Below are positions 45,154-54,045 of a stretch of 64,000 nucleotides of DNA, piece after piece. This DNA comes from Kordia sp. SMS9 (GTDB lineage Bacteria > Bacteroidota > Bacteroidia > Flavobacteriales > Flavobacteriaceae). How positions within the stretch are numbered: position 1 is the stretch's first letter; every line of letters begins with the position of its first letter. Below the pieces are notes generated by a model. That model saw only the letters and a program-made list of their open reading frames with translations. It made no database searches and was not told where the DNA came from. The DNA is taken from the NCBI RefSeq assembly GCF_003352465.1, contig NZ_CP031153.1, positions 796,465 through 860,464 on the forward strand. Reading direction: 5' to 3'. A program made the position numbers and the translations under genes.

Positions 45154-45861
45154 ATGAACGTTGCATACAAAAAGAAACTCACGGAAACGATTATCACTAT
45201 TTTAGTTATTGTTATTTTAACGGCTGTTGGAATTTTCTTTTTAAGAAAACACGCTGATAAAGAAGGTAAAGAATTAATGAGTGCCATGGATGCTGTGAGT
45301 CAGCTACATTCAGAACAAGGGATTCGAAATTGTATTACTACGAATGATTCCGAAGAGAAACGCATGATTATTTTAAACAGTGCATTGCAAAACTATAAGG
45401 AACAACACGAAGTTACTTTTTTAAAGTTATACACCTATCATTTTACTTCGATGACATTATTTTTGCTGTTCTCTATTCTTTCTGCGTTAACGGTTTTTAT
45501 TATTACTCAAGAAGGTTGGAAAGGAACATCACATACTGTCAAAGTGCTATTCTTAGTATTTACCTCACTGACTTCTTTTTTCGGTTTGTCGGCAAGTACC
45601 TTTGATCAAGAAAAAAGTATTCATCGAAACGGGAAAGCATTTATCAATTACGATAATTTGCAGAAAAGACTATTTAATTATTGTGCTACAGGCATTGATA
45701 TTGACGGAGATTCTATTTCGTTTACTGAGATGCATACTGAAGTTATGAAAGAAGCTTCAGATTTGCATGATTTTTATTTGGAGTTTGACGAACAAAATTT
45801 GGAAACTAAAAACATATTCAATTTTACGAAAGAAGAAAAAGAAGAAGCTGTACAAGAATAA
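45154..45861 (+). CDS. small multi-pass membrane protein of unknown function
   Basis: 235 residues with three predicted membrane helices: TIITILVIVILTAVGIFF (about 12-29), SMTLFLLFSILSALTVFII (about 98-116) and VLFLVFTSLTSFFGLSA (about 129-146). A charged segment of some 65 residues lies between helices 1 and 2, and an acidic soluble domain follows helix 3. No family was recognised. It is transcribed alone and ends at a terminator hairpin. Confidence 0.6.
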   Translation: MNVAYKKKLTETIITILVIVILTAVGIFFLRKHADKEGKELMSAMDAVSQLHSEQGIRNCITTNDSEEKRMIILNSALQNYKEQHEVTFLKLYTYHFTSMTLFLLFSILSALTVFIITQEGWKGTSHTVKVLFLVFTSLTSFFGLSASTFDQEKSIHRNGKAFINYDNLQKRLFNYCATGIDIDGDSISFTEMHTEVMKEASDLHDFYLEFDEQNLETKNIFNFTKEEKEEAVQE

Positions 45862-45894
45862 AAAGAGACTGATTTCCCAACAATCAGCCTCTTT
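45862..45894. terminator. bidirectional terminator hairpin
   Basis: AAAGAG-A-CTGATT pairs with AATCAG-C-CTCTTT (one A/C mismatch) directly after the stop codon of the membrane protein gene and before the end of ssb. Confidence 0.7.
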
Positions 45895-45920
45895 ACAGAT
45901 AAGCAATAGATTTCCCAAAT

Positions 45921-46253
45921 CTACCTTCCTAACATTAATATTTCGTTGACTATAATCTCAGTTACATATTTTTTTTCACCTTCGTCGGTTTCATAAGAAC
46001 GATTGGTCAATTTTCCTTCGACGGCAATTTCTTTTCCTTTGAGTAAATATTTTTCAACGAGTTCTGCTGTTTTGTTCCATGCGATTAGGGAATGCCAGTA
46101 GGTGTTTTCAATCTTATCGCCCTGAGCATTTTTATACGTTTCATTGGTTGCGATAGAAAATTTTGCGATTTTTTTTCCATCGTCTAAATTGATAATTTCT
46201 GGATCGTTTCCTAAGTTTCCGATTAACTGTACTCTGTTGCGTAATGTGTTCAT
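45921..46253 (-). CDS. ssb: short single-stranded DNA-binding protein
   Basis: 110 residues forming only the OB-fold of SSB: LRNRVQLIGNLGNDPEI at the start, KFSIATNETYKN, ENTYWHSLIAWNKTAELVEKYL and GKEIAVEGKLTNRSYE. The chain ends right after the fold (NEILMLGR). The flexible linker and acidic tail that recruit partner proteins in the main housekeeping SSB are missing. It may be a secondary SSB, and another full-length copy would be expected elsewhere. Confidence 0.88.
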   Translation of the reverse strand: MNTLRNRVQLIGNLGNDPEIINLDDGKKIAKFSIATNETYKNAQGDKIENTYWHSLIAWNKTAELVEKYLLKGKEIAVEGKLTNRSYETDEGEKKYVTEIIVNEILMLGR

Positions 46254-46438
46254 AATGTTTATGTTTTAAAAGTTAGTATTTTGATTTTGTGTTCGAATCG
46301 TTCTTGTGATTCAACAGTGCAAATATGAAACGACTTGCAAATTTTATTCGGTTACGACACGCTTACTTTCGTTTACAAATATTTGTAGTCGTTTGTAATT
46401 GGATAATTTTACGTATATTAGGCAACTATACTAAATAC

Positions 46439-46972
46439 ATGAAGATACATTTAGAAACCGAACGACTTTGTATTCGAGACCTTACAGAACAAGACCTTGA
46501 TAGTATGTTTGCTTTGGATTCCGATCCAGAAGTACACAAATATTTAGGCAATAAACCAATCAAACATAAAGACGAAGCATTAAAATATATTAAAGATGTG
46601 CAAAAGCAATATGTAGCACACGGTTTCGGACGTTGGGCAGTTGAACTAAAAGAAACTGGCGAATTTATAGGTTGGTGCGGCATGCGATTATATAACGATT
46701 ATACCTTTAACAACCAAACAAATTTTCACGATATCGGCTACCGATTGCGACGTGAATTTTGGGGAAAAGGATTTGCCACAGAAGCTTCAATTGCTTGTTT
46801 ACAATATGCTTGGAACGTGTTAAAACTTGATACCGTTTACGGAATTACCGAAATAGGAAATGAAGCTTCGCACAAGATTTTACTAAAGATTGGACTCAAC
46901 TATGTAGAAGATTTTTATTATGAACCTGAAAATATGATGCTGCGTTGGTATAAAATTGAACAAAAAAATTAA
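46439..46972 (+). CDS. GNAT-family N-acetyltransferase (RimJ/RimL type)
   Basis: 177 residues from the ATG at 46439 (MKIHLETERLCIRDL). The frame is open upstream, but the 38 extra residues do not fit the family. The acetyl-CoA region is DIGYRLRREFWGKGFATEAS (R-x-x-G-x-G/A pattern), with the RimJ/L hallmark GWCGMRLYNDY and the late GITEIGNEASHKILLKIGL segment. It probably acetylates a protein N-terminus or a small amine; the substrate is unknown. It lies 2 bases before the zinc-finger protein gene, so they are likely translated from one message. Confidence 0.85.
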   Translation: MKIHLETERLCIRDLTEQDLDSMFALDSDPEVHKYLGNKPIKHKDEALKYIKDVQKQYVAHGFGRWAVELKETGEFIGWCGMRLYNDYTFNNQTNFHDIGYRLRREFWGKGFATEASIACLQYAWNVLKLDTVYGITEIGNEASHKILLKIGLNYVEDFYYEPENMMLRWYKIEQKN

Positions 46973-46974
46973 TC

Positions 46975-47325
46975 ATGGAAAAGAAATGCTTAGAATGTGG
47001 CGAGCCGTTCAAAGGTCGCGTCGATAAAAAGTTTTGCAGCGATTATTGTCGAAATTCGTACAACAATCGACTAAATAAAGATGGTAAAAATTTGATCCGA
47101 AATATCAACAATCGCTTGCGCAAAAACTGGCGTATTTTAGAAGATTTAAATGTAAGTGGTAAAACAAAAATGCCCAAAACCAAACTGCTAGAAAAAGGAT
47201 TCGATTTTAACTATTTCACGTCAATATATGTAACAAAATCCAATTCTACCTACTATTATGTATATGACCAAGGATATTTGCCGTTGGAAAATGACTATTA
47301 TTTGTTGGTGAAAAAAAATGCTTGA
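46975..47325 (+). CDS. small protein with N-terminal zinc finger
   Basis: 116 residues. The first 25 carry a C-x2-C...C-x3-C zinc finger (CLECGEPFKG and FCSDYCRNS), of the treble-clef kind used for nucleic acid or protein binding. A basic helical middle (NIRNRLRKN type) and an aromatic-rich C-terminus (YYYVYDQGYLPL) follow. I do not recognise the family beyond that. It is linked to the GNAT gene (2-base gap) and lies 40 bases before the GIDE-like gene. Confidence 0.65.
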   Translation: MEKKCLECGEPFKGRVDKKFCSDYCRNSYNNRLNKDGKNLIRNINNRLRKNWRILEDLNVSGKTKMPKTKLLEKGFDFNYFTSIYVTKSNSTYYYVYDQGYLPLENDYYLLVKKNA

Positions 47326-47365
47326 CACCGTTTTCAAAATAACAATCAGTTGAACAATTAAAAAT

Positions 47366-48049
47366 ATGGTACAATACATCATTATAGGAGTTATTATCGT
47401 TAGCGGAATTATGCTTATTACCCTAAGTACTTTCTTTAGTAAAAAAAACAGAATACTTCGAGAATTAAAGAAAGTACGTAGAAAAGCGATTCACAGCGTA
47501 CGCAACCGTGAATATGTGAAAATTGTTGGAAAAGCCAAACATGCGGGCAACCCTTTAATTGCGCCGTTGAGCAAACGCAAATGTGTATATTATGATATCA
47601 TCGTAAAAGAAAAACGCGGAAAACACTGGAAAAATATCATAAACGATGTTCAATTTCAAGATTTCTTCATTCAAGCTGGAACAGAAAGTGCCGTGATTCA
47701 TTTAAGCGATAGACGTACCGAAGAAAAAAGAATTCACTTGGTAGCCGATCATAAATTTCGCTCAGGTTTCTTAAAAAATGCAAATGAAGATGTAGAACAT
47801 TATTTGAATGAATATGGTAAAAATAGTACGGGCTTATTCGGCTTGAATCGTACCATACATTATACAGAACGTGTCATTGAAATTGACGAAGAAATCGCCG
47901 TAATGGGCATTGGCAAATGGACAACCATTGACACACCAATTGATGGCTATTCTGATTCAAGAGTGTTGGCGTTGACTGGAACGAAAGAACAAAAGTTGCT
48001 CATTACAGACGAACCCAAAGCCATGGAACGCATACAAAGAAAGTTGTAA
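47366..48049 (+). CDS. GIDE-like membrane protein, paralogue 1
   Basis: 227 residues. One N-terminal membrane helix (IIIGVIIVSGIMLITLSTFF) precedes a soluble domain with VKIVGKAKHAGNPLIAPLSK, RKCVYYDI, a mid-domain strand and a C-terminal EIAVMGIGKWTT...YSDSRVLALTG. This pattern resembles the GIDE/BAM domain known from mitochondrial E3 ligases and their bacterial relatives, but no RING finger is present. It is followed 28 bases later by a paralogue of the same design. Confidence 0.6.
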   Translation: MVQYIIIGVIIVSGIMLITLSTFFSKKNRILRELKKVRRKAIHSVRNREYVKIVGKAKHAGNPLIAPLSKRKCVYYDIIVKEKRGKHWKNIINDVQFQDFFIQAGTESAVIHLSDRRTEEKRIHLVADHKFRSGFLKNANEDVEHYLNEYGKNSTGLFGLNRTIHYTERVIEIDEEIAVMGIGKWTTIDTPIDGYSDSRVLALTGTKEQKLLITDEPKAMERIQRKL

Positions 48050-48077
48050 TTGTCAACTTAGCAAAGACATCATAAGT

Positions 48078-48767
48078 ATGGATTACAACCCAATATACAT
48101 CATGTATGCTACAATAATCGTCATCATTATTGTACTTATAGATCACCTTTTTTTCAGAAAAGAAGCGATCATTACACGAAAATTAAAGAATAAAAAAGGA
48201 TTAAAAGTTTCGGAAGTACAAAACGGTAATTATATTACTTTTAAAGGAAAGGTTGTAGCAGGCACTTCATTATTAAAAGCAAAACTAAGCAATCGATCTT
48301 GTGTTTGTTATAGCGTACAACTTCAAGAATATTCCACAGAAAACTCATATTGGAGTACTGCATCTGAACAAAACATATATCAGCAATTTTTTTTGGATGT
48401 CGATGGCGCATATATTATGATTGTTCCCAATCTTATGTTGTATGACGCCAATGAGAGCTATTTTTCTATGGAAAATCAAAAATCACCTGAAAAATTAGAC
48501 GGATTACCTTTCAGTTTTAAGTATACGTTAAAAGAATATGAAGAAGATGGATACGATTGGAAAGCCAATAAAAAGAAATACCTGCGATTTAGAGAAGGAA
48601 TTATTGAAGTAGGAGAAATAGTGGTGGTAAAAGGCATTGCACAGTGGAAAACCATCAACGAAGAAATTGAAGGTTATTCTGGTTCAAAAATACTCACATT
48701 AACTGGCACTAAAAAGCATAAACTTATCATTACAGGTATTACTAAGGTTGTCAATAAAACAAACTAA
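48078..48767 (+). CDS. GIDE-like membrane protein, paralogue 2
   Basis: 229 residues with the same plan as the preceding gene: an N-terminal helix (YATIIVIIIVLIDHLFF), the core ITFKGKVVAGTSLLKAKLSN then RSCVCYSV, and the C-terminal EIVVVKGIAQWKTINEEIEG with GSKILTLTGTKKHKLIITG. Tandem duplication is clear from order and length, though the identity is modest. Its stop codon TAA at 48765 is also the first three bases of a palindromic repeat (48765-48917). Confidence 0.6.
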   Translation: MDYNPIYIMYATIIVIIIVLIDHLFFRKEAIITRKLKNKKGLKVSEVQNGNYITFKGKVVAGTSLLKAKLSNRSCVCYSVQLQEYSTENSYWSTASEQNIYQQFFLDVDGAYIMIVPNLMLYDANESYFSMENQKSPEKLDGLPFSFKYTLKEYEEDGYDWKANKKKYLRFREGIIEVGEIVVVKGIAQWKTINEEIEGYSGSKILTLTGTKKHKLIITGITKVVNKTN

Positions 48768-48917
48768 TACCAATTTGATTATAAAATGCGACTTTAGAGA
48801 CGAAGTTGCTTTGGTATCATAGAACGCAGTAAAAACTTTACATAGCCATATTCGCAAGGAACTAGAATGGCGAATGAACCAAATTATAGATTGCATTTTA
48901 TAGTTAAATTGGTATTA
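48765..48917. repeat. palindromic intergenic element, copy 1
   Basis: A 153-base element with inverted ends: TAATACCAATTTGATTATAA at the left and, ending at 48917, AGTTAAATTGGTATTA at the right. Its interior (reverse complement) shares long words with the element at 61161: GTTCATT, TTGCGAATA, GGCTATG, CAAAGCAACTTCGT. The left end supplies the TAA of the gene before it, and the right end supplies the TTA (reverse stop) of the CBS gene after it. No coding capacity was seen. Confidence 0.7.
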
Positions 48918-49385
48918 TTTCCAATTCTGTCCTTTTAAATTCATCGCCGCTTTTAGAATATCTTTTTGACTAATTTGACCCACGAGTTTTCCATTTTCTA
49001 CAATAGGAAATCGTCTTCTTTTAGATTCAATAAATTTATTGGCTGCATCAAAAATGTTTAAATCACCATCAATGGTTTCTACATTTTTTGCCATGTGTGC
49101 TTCAATTTTATTATGCTCAAAGGGCATATTATAATACCGACTATCCGAAATTTGCTTGATGCAATCGCCTTCCGAAATAATACCGATCAACTCGTTTTTA
49201 TCATTGACAACGGGACCGCCTGATATTTTATGTTGAATGAGTTTTTGAATAACTTCTTCTACAGTTTGTTCCGGTTTAAACGTGATTAAATTTCGCGTCA
49301 TATAATCACTTACTTTAAATGCTTCTACTTTACTTGAATTGCCCGATTGCGACTTACGCGCACCTTGAAAACTTTTTATTGCCAT
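48915..49385 (-). CDS. two-CBS-domain protein
   Basis: 156 residues. A basic N-terminus (SFQGARKSQSGNSSKV) precedes two CBS domains: VSDYMTRNLITFKPEQTVEE with SGGPVVNDKNELIGIISEGD, and MAKNVETIDGDLNIFDAANK with RRFPIVENGKLVGQISQKDI. Such proteins sense adenosine nucleotides. It stands alone with no enzyme fused, and its partner is unknown. Its stop codon lies inside the right end of the palindromic repeat. Confidence 0.85.
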   Translation of the reverse strand: MAIKSFQGARKSQSGNSSKVEAFKVSDYMTRNLITFKPEQTVEEVIQKLIQHKISGGPVVNDKNELIGIISEGDCIKQISDSRYYNMPFEHNKIEAHMAKNVETIDGDLNIFDAANKFIESKRRRFPIVENGKLVGQISQKDILKAAMNLKGQNWK

Positions 49386-49509
49386 GACTTAGGTGTTTTT
49401 AGATTCTTTTAAAGTTACTCATTTTTAATTAGTTAACCTAAAACCCATGTTTCTTAACATTTCCTGTACTCTTTTTTAGTATTTTTAAGCAACCATTCCA
49501 TCAATCAAC

Positions 49510-51786
49510 ATGACTACACCGAATCCACGTTATACGTTTCTATCATTTTTACTGATTGCTTTTGCAGTTTACTATAGTTTTCATAGTGATATGCCACAAG
49601 AGCTCACCGAAGAAAAAATTCCTGTTGAAGAATTCTCCACCGTACGCGCCTTTACACATGTGAATAAAATAGGGCAAAAACCACATTATGTAGGTTCAAA
49701 AGCACATGCAGAAGTCCGTAAGTATATCCTTTCTGAATTGAAACAATTAGGACTCGATCCTATTATACAAGAAGGATTTACACTCGATAATTCAGGAAAT
49801 ATTTCCAAACCTAAAAACATACTAGCGCGGATTAAAGGAAAAAATTCGACAAAAGCTTTATTATTATTGTCACATTACGATAGTGATCCGCATTCTGCAA
49901 TCGGCGCAAGTGATGCTGCAAGTGGTGTTGCTACAATTTTAGAAGGAACACGTGCCTTTTTAGCGAAAGGCGAACAACCTGAAAACGATATTATTTTAGT
50001 ATTATCTGATGGAGAAGAATTAGGCTTAAATGGTGCCGAACTATTCGTTAACAAACATCCGTGGGCAAAAGATGTTGGATTGGTATTAAATTTTGAAGCG
50101 CGCGGAAGTGGCGGACCAAGCATTATGTTGTTGGAAACGAATGCTGGAAATGCCAAACTCATCAAAGCGTTTCAAAATGCTAACTTGCAATATCCTGTAG
50201 GGAATTCGCTCGCGTATAGTATTTACAAAAAGCTGCCAAATGATACCGATTTGACCGTTTTTCGGGAAGATGGAAACATTCAAGGATTTAACTTTGCGTT
50301 TATTGACGATCATTACGATTACCATACCGCAAATGACACACCTGAAAATTTAGATTTTAACACCTTAACGCATCAAGGAGCGTACTTAATGCCATTGCTT
50401 GATTATTTTTCCAAGCAAGATTTAACGCAAATTACCACCGATGAAGATTTAATTTATTTCAACTCACCATTAGGTTTTCACACCTATCCAATTAGCTGGA
50501 TTGTTCCGATGTTGATACTTATTGTGTTGTTATTTATTGGGGTTCTTTTTTATGGTTTTAAAGAAAATATGCTTTCTCAAAAAGGCGTTTTACAAGGGTT
50601 TGTATCGTTCTTCATCGCGTTGATTGCAAGTTGCGGATTGACTTTTATAGGTTGGTTGTTTATTTCTTGGTTGTATCCGCAGTACGCAGAAATTCAACAC
50701 GGATTTCCGTATAATGGTCATACATATATTACACTTTTTGCCCTTTTTGCGTTGGGAATTACGTTTTATTCCTATTATAAATTCGGAAAAAAGACAACAG
50801 CTGCCAACTTATCCATTGCGCCATTATTCTTGTGGGTTGTTATTAGTATTTTGGCTGCTCTGTATTTAGATGGTGCTAGTTTTATAACGATTCCAGTATT
50901 GTTTATGTTGCTCTCATTGTTCATTCTGATCAAACAAAAAAATACACCTACTACCTTATTGTATACCATTTTGGCTTTGCCAGCTATTTTTATTTTAAGT
51001 CCATTTATTAAATTATTTCCAGTAGGATTGGGCTTAAAAATCATCATCGTAGTTCCGTTATTGGTGGTGTTAATTATAGGATTGTTAATGCCCGTTTTCG
51101 GATTGTACAAACGCCCAAAATGGACAGCACGTATGTTTTTCTTATTGACAATTATTGCCTTTTTTGTAGCACATTCGAGATCAGATTTTACAGAAGAACG
51201 TCAAAAGCCAAATAGTTTGGTGTACGTTTTAGATGCCGATGCACAAAAAGCCAGTTGGAACACGTATGATGGCATTTTGGATGATTGGACAAGGAATTAC
51301 ATTAAAGAAGGCGAAGTTTCCACTGCAAAAAACGTGATGGACAGCAAGTACAAAGCAAAATTTACATATACGCAAGCAGCGCCTGTAAAGCAAGTTTCCA
51401 TGCCGTTAATAGAAACTATAAAAGATACTACATATAATAATTTGCGACATGTAGACGTAAAAATTACGTCGCAGCGAGCTGTAAATCGTATGGAAGTATT
51501 TAGTAACGAAACCAAGTTTACTAGCGCAAAAGTGAACGGAATGTCTTTAAAATATCCAAATAATACATGGAATCGTTTGACGAGTTATTATGTGTCTGAC
51601 AACGAACCGTTAGTATTGTCGTTTACCGTACAACCCAATGCAAAACCTGAATTGATTTTGTATGAAGCTTCTTTTGACTTGATGGAAAATCCGTTGTTTT
51701 CTATTCCTGCGCGCGCTAAAAACATGATGCCACGACCTTTTGTATTGAATGATGCCATTATTGTGAAGAAGACGATTGGGTTTTAG
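49510..51786 (+). CDS. membrane-anchored M28 family aminopeptidase
   Basis: 758 residues. One N-terminal membrane helix (YTFLSFLLIAFAVYYSF) is followed by an M28 zinc peptidase domain: H122 (LLLLSHYDSDP), D135 (GASDAASGV), E169-E170 (LSDGEELGLNGAELF), then the later HYDYHTANDTPENLD with its His ligand. About seven membrane helices follow between residues 330 and 560, then a soluble C-terminal domain. This resembles the Fxna/Ermp1-type peptidase layout. The peptidase domain probably faces the periplasm. It is transcribed alone and ends at a terminator. Confidence 0.85.
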   Translation: MTTPNPRYTFLSFLLIAFAVYYSFHSDMPQELTEEKIPVEEFSTVRAFTHVNKIGQKPHYVGSKAHAEVRKYILSELKQLGLDPIIQEGFTLDNSGNISKPKNILARIKGKNSTKALLLLSHYDSDPHSAIGASDAASGVATILEGTRAFLAKGEQPENDIILVLSDGEELGLNGAELFVNKHPWAKDVGLVLNFEARGSGGPSIMLLETNAGNAKLIKAFQNANLQYPVGNSLAYSIYKKLPNDTDLTVFREDGNIQGFNFAFIDDHYDYHTANDTPENLDFNTLTHQGAYLMPLLDYFSKQDLTQITTDEDLIYFNSPLGFHTYPISWIVPMLILIVLLFIGVLFYGFKENMLSQKGVLQGFVSFFIALIASCGLTFIGWLFISWLYPQYAEIQHGFPYNGHTYITLFALFALGITFYSYYKFGKKTTAANLSIAPLFLWVVISILAALYLDGASFITIPVLFMLLSLFILIKQKNTPTTLLYTILALPAIFILSPFIKLFPVGLGLKIIIVVPLLVVLIIGLLMPVFGLYKRPKWTARMFFLLTIIAFFVAHSRSDFTEERQKPNSLVYVLDADAQKASWNTYDGILDDWTRNYIKEGEVSTAKNVMDSKYKAKFTYTQAAPVKQVSMPLIETIKDTTYNNLRHVDVKITSQRAVNRMEVFSNETKFTSAKVNGMSLKYPNNTWNRLTSYYVSDNEPLVLSFTVQPNAKPELILYEASFDLMENPLFSIPARAKNMMPRPFVLNDAIIVKKTIGF

Positions 51787-51802
51787 ATTACAATAAAAAA
51801 TA

Positions 51803-51838
51803 CTATGCGAAGTTTGAGGCTTTGCATAGCATTTTTTG
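51803..51838 (+). terminator. terminator of the M28 peptidase gene
   Basis: CTATGCGAAG pairs with CTTTGCATAG (one mismatch), followed by CATTTTTTG, 16 bases after the stop codon. Confidence 0.7.
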
Positions 51839-51847
51839 TTGTTGTGT

Positions 51848-51887
51848 TAACGTTATGTGTGAAGTCTGAGACTTCAACACAATGTTA
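51848..51887 (-). terminator. hairpin at the end of the M13 peptidase gene
   Basis: TGTGTGAAGTC and GACTTCAACACA pair imperfectly around TGA, overlapping the stop codon of the M13 peptidase gene. There is no T-run on the minus strand, so it may be an RNA end structure rather than a classical terminator. Confidence 0.35.
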
Positions 51888-53951
51888 CCAAATACGAACT
51901 CTATCTTCTGGAGCAATGTACATTTTGTCTCCTTCTTTGATATTGAATGCTTCGTAGAAAGCGTCAATATTTTGCAAAGGAACATAGGCTCTGTATTGTC
52001 CTGGCGAGTGTGTATCTGTTTTGATACGCGTACGCAAGGCTTCTTCTCTAATTTTGGTTCTCCAAACGGTTGCCCAAGAAAGGAAGAAACGCTGTTCTGC
52101 TGTATATCCGTCAATTTTATCTGGACGTCCATTTTCTTTGATGTGACGCTGCAATCCGTCATACGCACCTAAAACACCGCCTAAATCTCCGATATTTTCT
52201 CCTAAAGTGTATTTACCATTGATAAATACGCCTGGCAATACTTCAATAGCACTGTATTGATCGGCCAATTTGTTTCCTCTTTCTGTAAATTGCTTTAAAT
52301 CTTCTGGTGTCCACCAGTTTACCAAGTTTCCATCCGCATCAAAGCGTGATCCTGAATCATCAAATGCGTGTGAGATTTCGTGTCCGATAACAGCACCAAT
52401 TCCACCATAATTTACCGCATCATCCGCTTGATAATTGTAGAAAGGTGGCTGTAATATAGCGGCTGGGAATACAATTTCGTTGTTTAATGGATTGAAATAT
52501 GCATTGACCGTTTGTGGCGACATTCCCCATTCTGTTTTGTCAACTGGTTGGTCGATTTCATCTAAATTTTTTCTTAAAGACCATTCGCCAACAGCCATCA
52601 TATTGTCGTAGTATGAATTTCCTTCTTTCACTTCTAGTGTTGAATAATCTTCCCATGTGTCTGGATATCCAATTTTCACCGTGAATTTGTCTAATTTTTC
52701 AACTGCTTTTTTCTTCGTTTCTGGACTCATCCATTTTAGCACCATGATTCTATCTTTGTATGCAGCAATTACGTTTGCAATCATTTTTTCTGCTTTTGCT
52801 TTCGCTTCTGGCGGAAATTTTGCATCTACATATAATTGTCCTATTGCTTCTCCAACCGAACCATTTACAGTAGCTAATGCTCTTTCTTTAGCATCGCGTT
52901 GTTTTTTTGCTCCGTTTAATTCTTTTGAGTAAAATTCCCAGTTTGCTTTGTTCAACTCAGTAGTCAACATTCCTGCTGCACCATCTAATGTAGACCAACG
53001 CATTAAGGTTTTGATATCGTCAATACTTTCTGTTTTAAGAATTTCTTGCAACGCTGTCATGTAGTTTGGTTGCATTACAATTACAGTGTCTAATTTTCTA
53101 GCACCTAAATCGGTGATCATTTTATTCCAGTCAATTATAGGCGTCATTTCTCCCAATTCTGCAATTGTTCTTGGATTGTTAAAGTTACGCATGTCTCTGC
53201 TTTGCACTTTGTCTAAACGTGGCTTTGCCAATTTCGTTTCTAATGCCAATACAGTTTCCGCATCTTTTTTAGCTTTTGCTTCATCATCACCTAAAAACTG
53301 TAACATACGTGTAATATGCGCTACATATTTTGCTCTGATTTCTTTTGCTTTATCATCTTCGTCTAAGTAGTAATCTCTTTCAGGCAATCCCAAACCGCCT
53401 GGCGTTATGTATGCAGCATTCATACTACTGTCGCTTAGGTTCGGAAAACCTGCTAATCCCATAAATGGCCCAGAAACCGTTGTTGGATTTTTTGCCAATA
53501 CGGTTTGCATATCTTCAATAGATTGGATACTTTCAATAGCTTCTAATGCTGGAAGTAATGGTTTGATGCCTGCTTTATTTCTAGCAACTGTATCTAGTAT
53601 AGAGTTGTAAATGAACAATGCTTTCGCTTGATCAGTTGTTGCAGCATATTTTCCGCTTTCGTTGGCTTTTTCTATAATTTCAATAACATCATTATCGGTA
53701 TCTTTACGCAATACTCCGAATCCTCCCCAAGAAGTTCTATCGGCAGGAATTTCGGCTGTTTCCATCCATTTTCCATTTACATACGTGTAAAAGTCGTCAT
53801 TTGGCTTTACAGAAGTGTCCATATATTCCAAGTTGATCCCTGGAACTTGTGCAACTTCCTTTTCTTTTTCTTCCTTTTTCTCACCTGCACATGAAAAAAT
53901 AAGTGCACTTGCCGTAAAGCAGAATGCAAATTTTAGAGTGTTAGTCTTCAT
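51885..53951 (-). CDS. M13 family metallopeptidase (PepO/neprilysin type), lipoprotein
   Basis: 688 residues. A lipoprotein signal ends in the lipobox IFSC, so it is lipid-anchored to the envelope. The M13 signatures are complete: NAYFNPLNNEIVFPAAILQP, the zinc site H524-E525-x2-H528 (IGHEISHAFDDSG) and the third ligand in GENIGDLGGVLGAYD. The C-terminus has the typical AYVPLQNIDAFYEAFNIKEG and ends in a basic/aromatic RVRIW. It cuts small peptides outside the cytoplasm. The gene is transcribed alone. Confidence 0.93.
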   Translation of the reverse strand: MKTNTLKFAFCFTASALIFSCAGEKKEEKEKEVAQVPGINLEYMDTSVKPNDDFYTYVNGKWMETAEIPADRTSWGGFGVLRKDTDNDVIEIIEKANESGKYAATTDQAKALFIYNSILDTVARNKAGIKPLLPALEAIESIQSIEDMQTVLAKNPTTVSGPFMGLAGFPNLSDSSMNAAYITPGGLGLPERDYYLDEDDKAKEIRAKYVAHITRMLQFLGDDEAKAKKDAETVLALETKLAKPRLDKVQSRDMRNFNNPRTIAELGEMTPIIDWNKMITDLGARKLDTVIVMQPNYMTALQEILKTESIDDIKTLMRWSTLDGAAGMLTTELNKANWEFYSKELNGAKKQRDAKERALATVNGSVGEAIGQLYVDAKFPPEAKAKAEKMIANVIAAYKDRIMVLKWMSPETKKKAVEKLDKFTVKIGYPDTWEDYSTLEVKEGNSYYDNMMAVGEWSLRKNLDEIDQPVDKTEWGMSPQTVNAYFNPLNNEIVFPAAILQPPFYNYQADDAVNYGGIGAVIGHEISHAFDDSGSRFDADGNLVNWWTPEDLKQFTERGNKLADQYSAIEVLPGVFINGKYTLGENIGDLGGVLGAYDGLQRHIKENGRPDKIDGYTAEQRFFLSWATVWRTKIREEALRTRIKTDTHSPGQYRAYVPLQNIDAFYEAFNIKEGDKMYIAPEDRVRIW

Positions 53952-54045
53952 TGTTTAGTTCTTGTTTTAGTTCTACGTTCTTTAGTGTATTTAGGAGTGT
54001 TAATGTTACAGATACTGAGTACATTAACATTTATTTAAGATATTT

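Noticed and set aside
51803..52168. A minus-strand frame overlapping the M13 peptidase end
   Set aside because: The M13 frame carries all catalytic motifs; the overlap has none.
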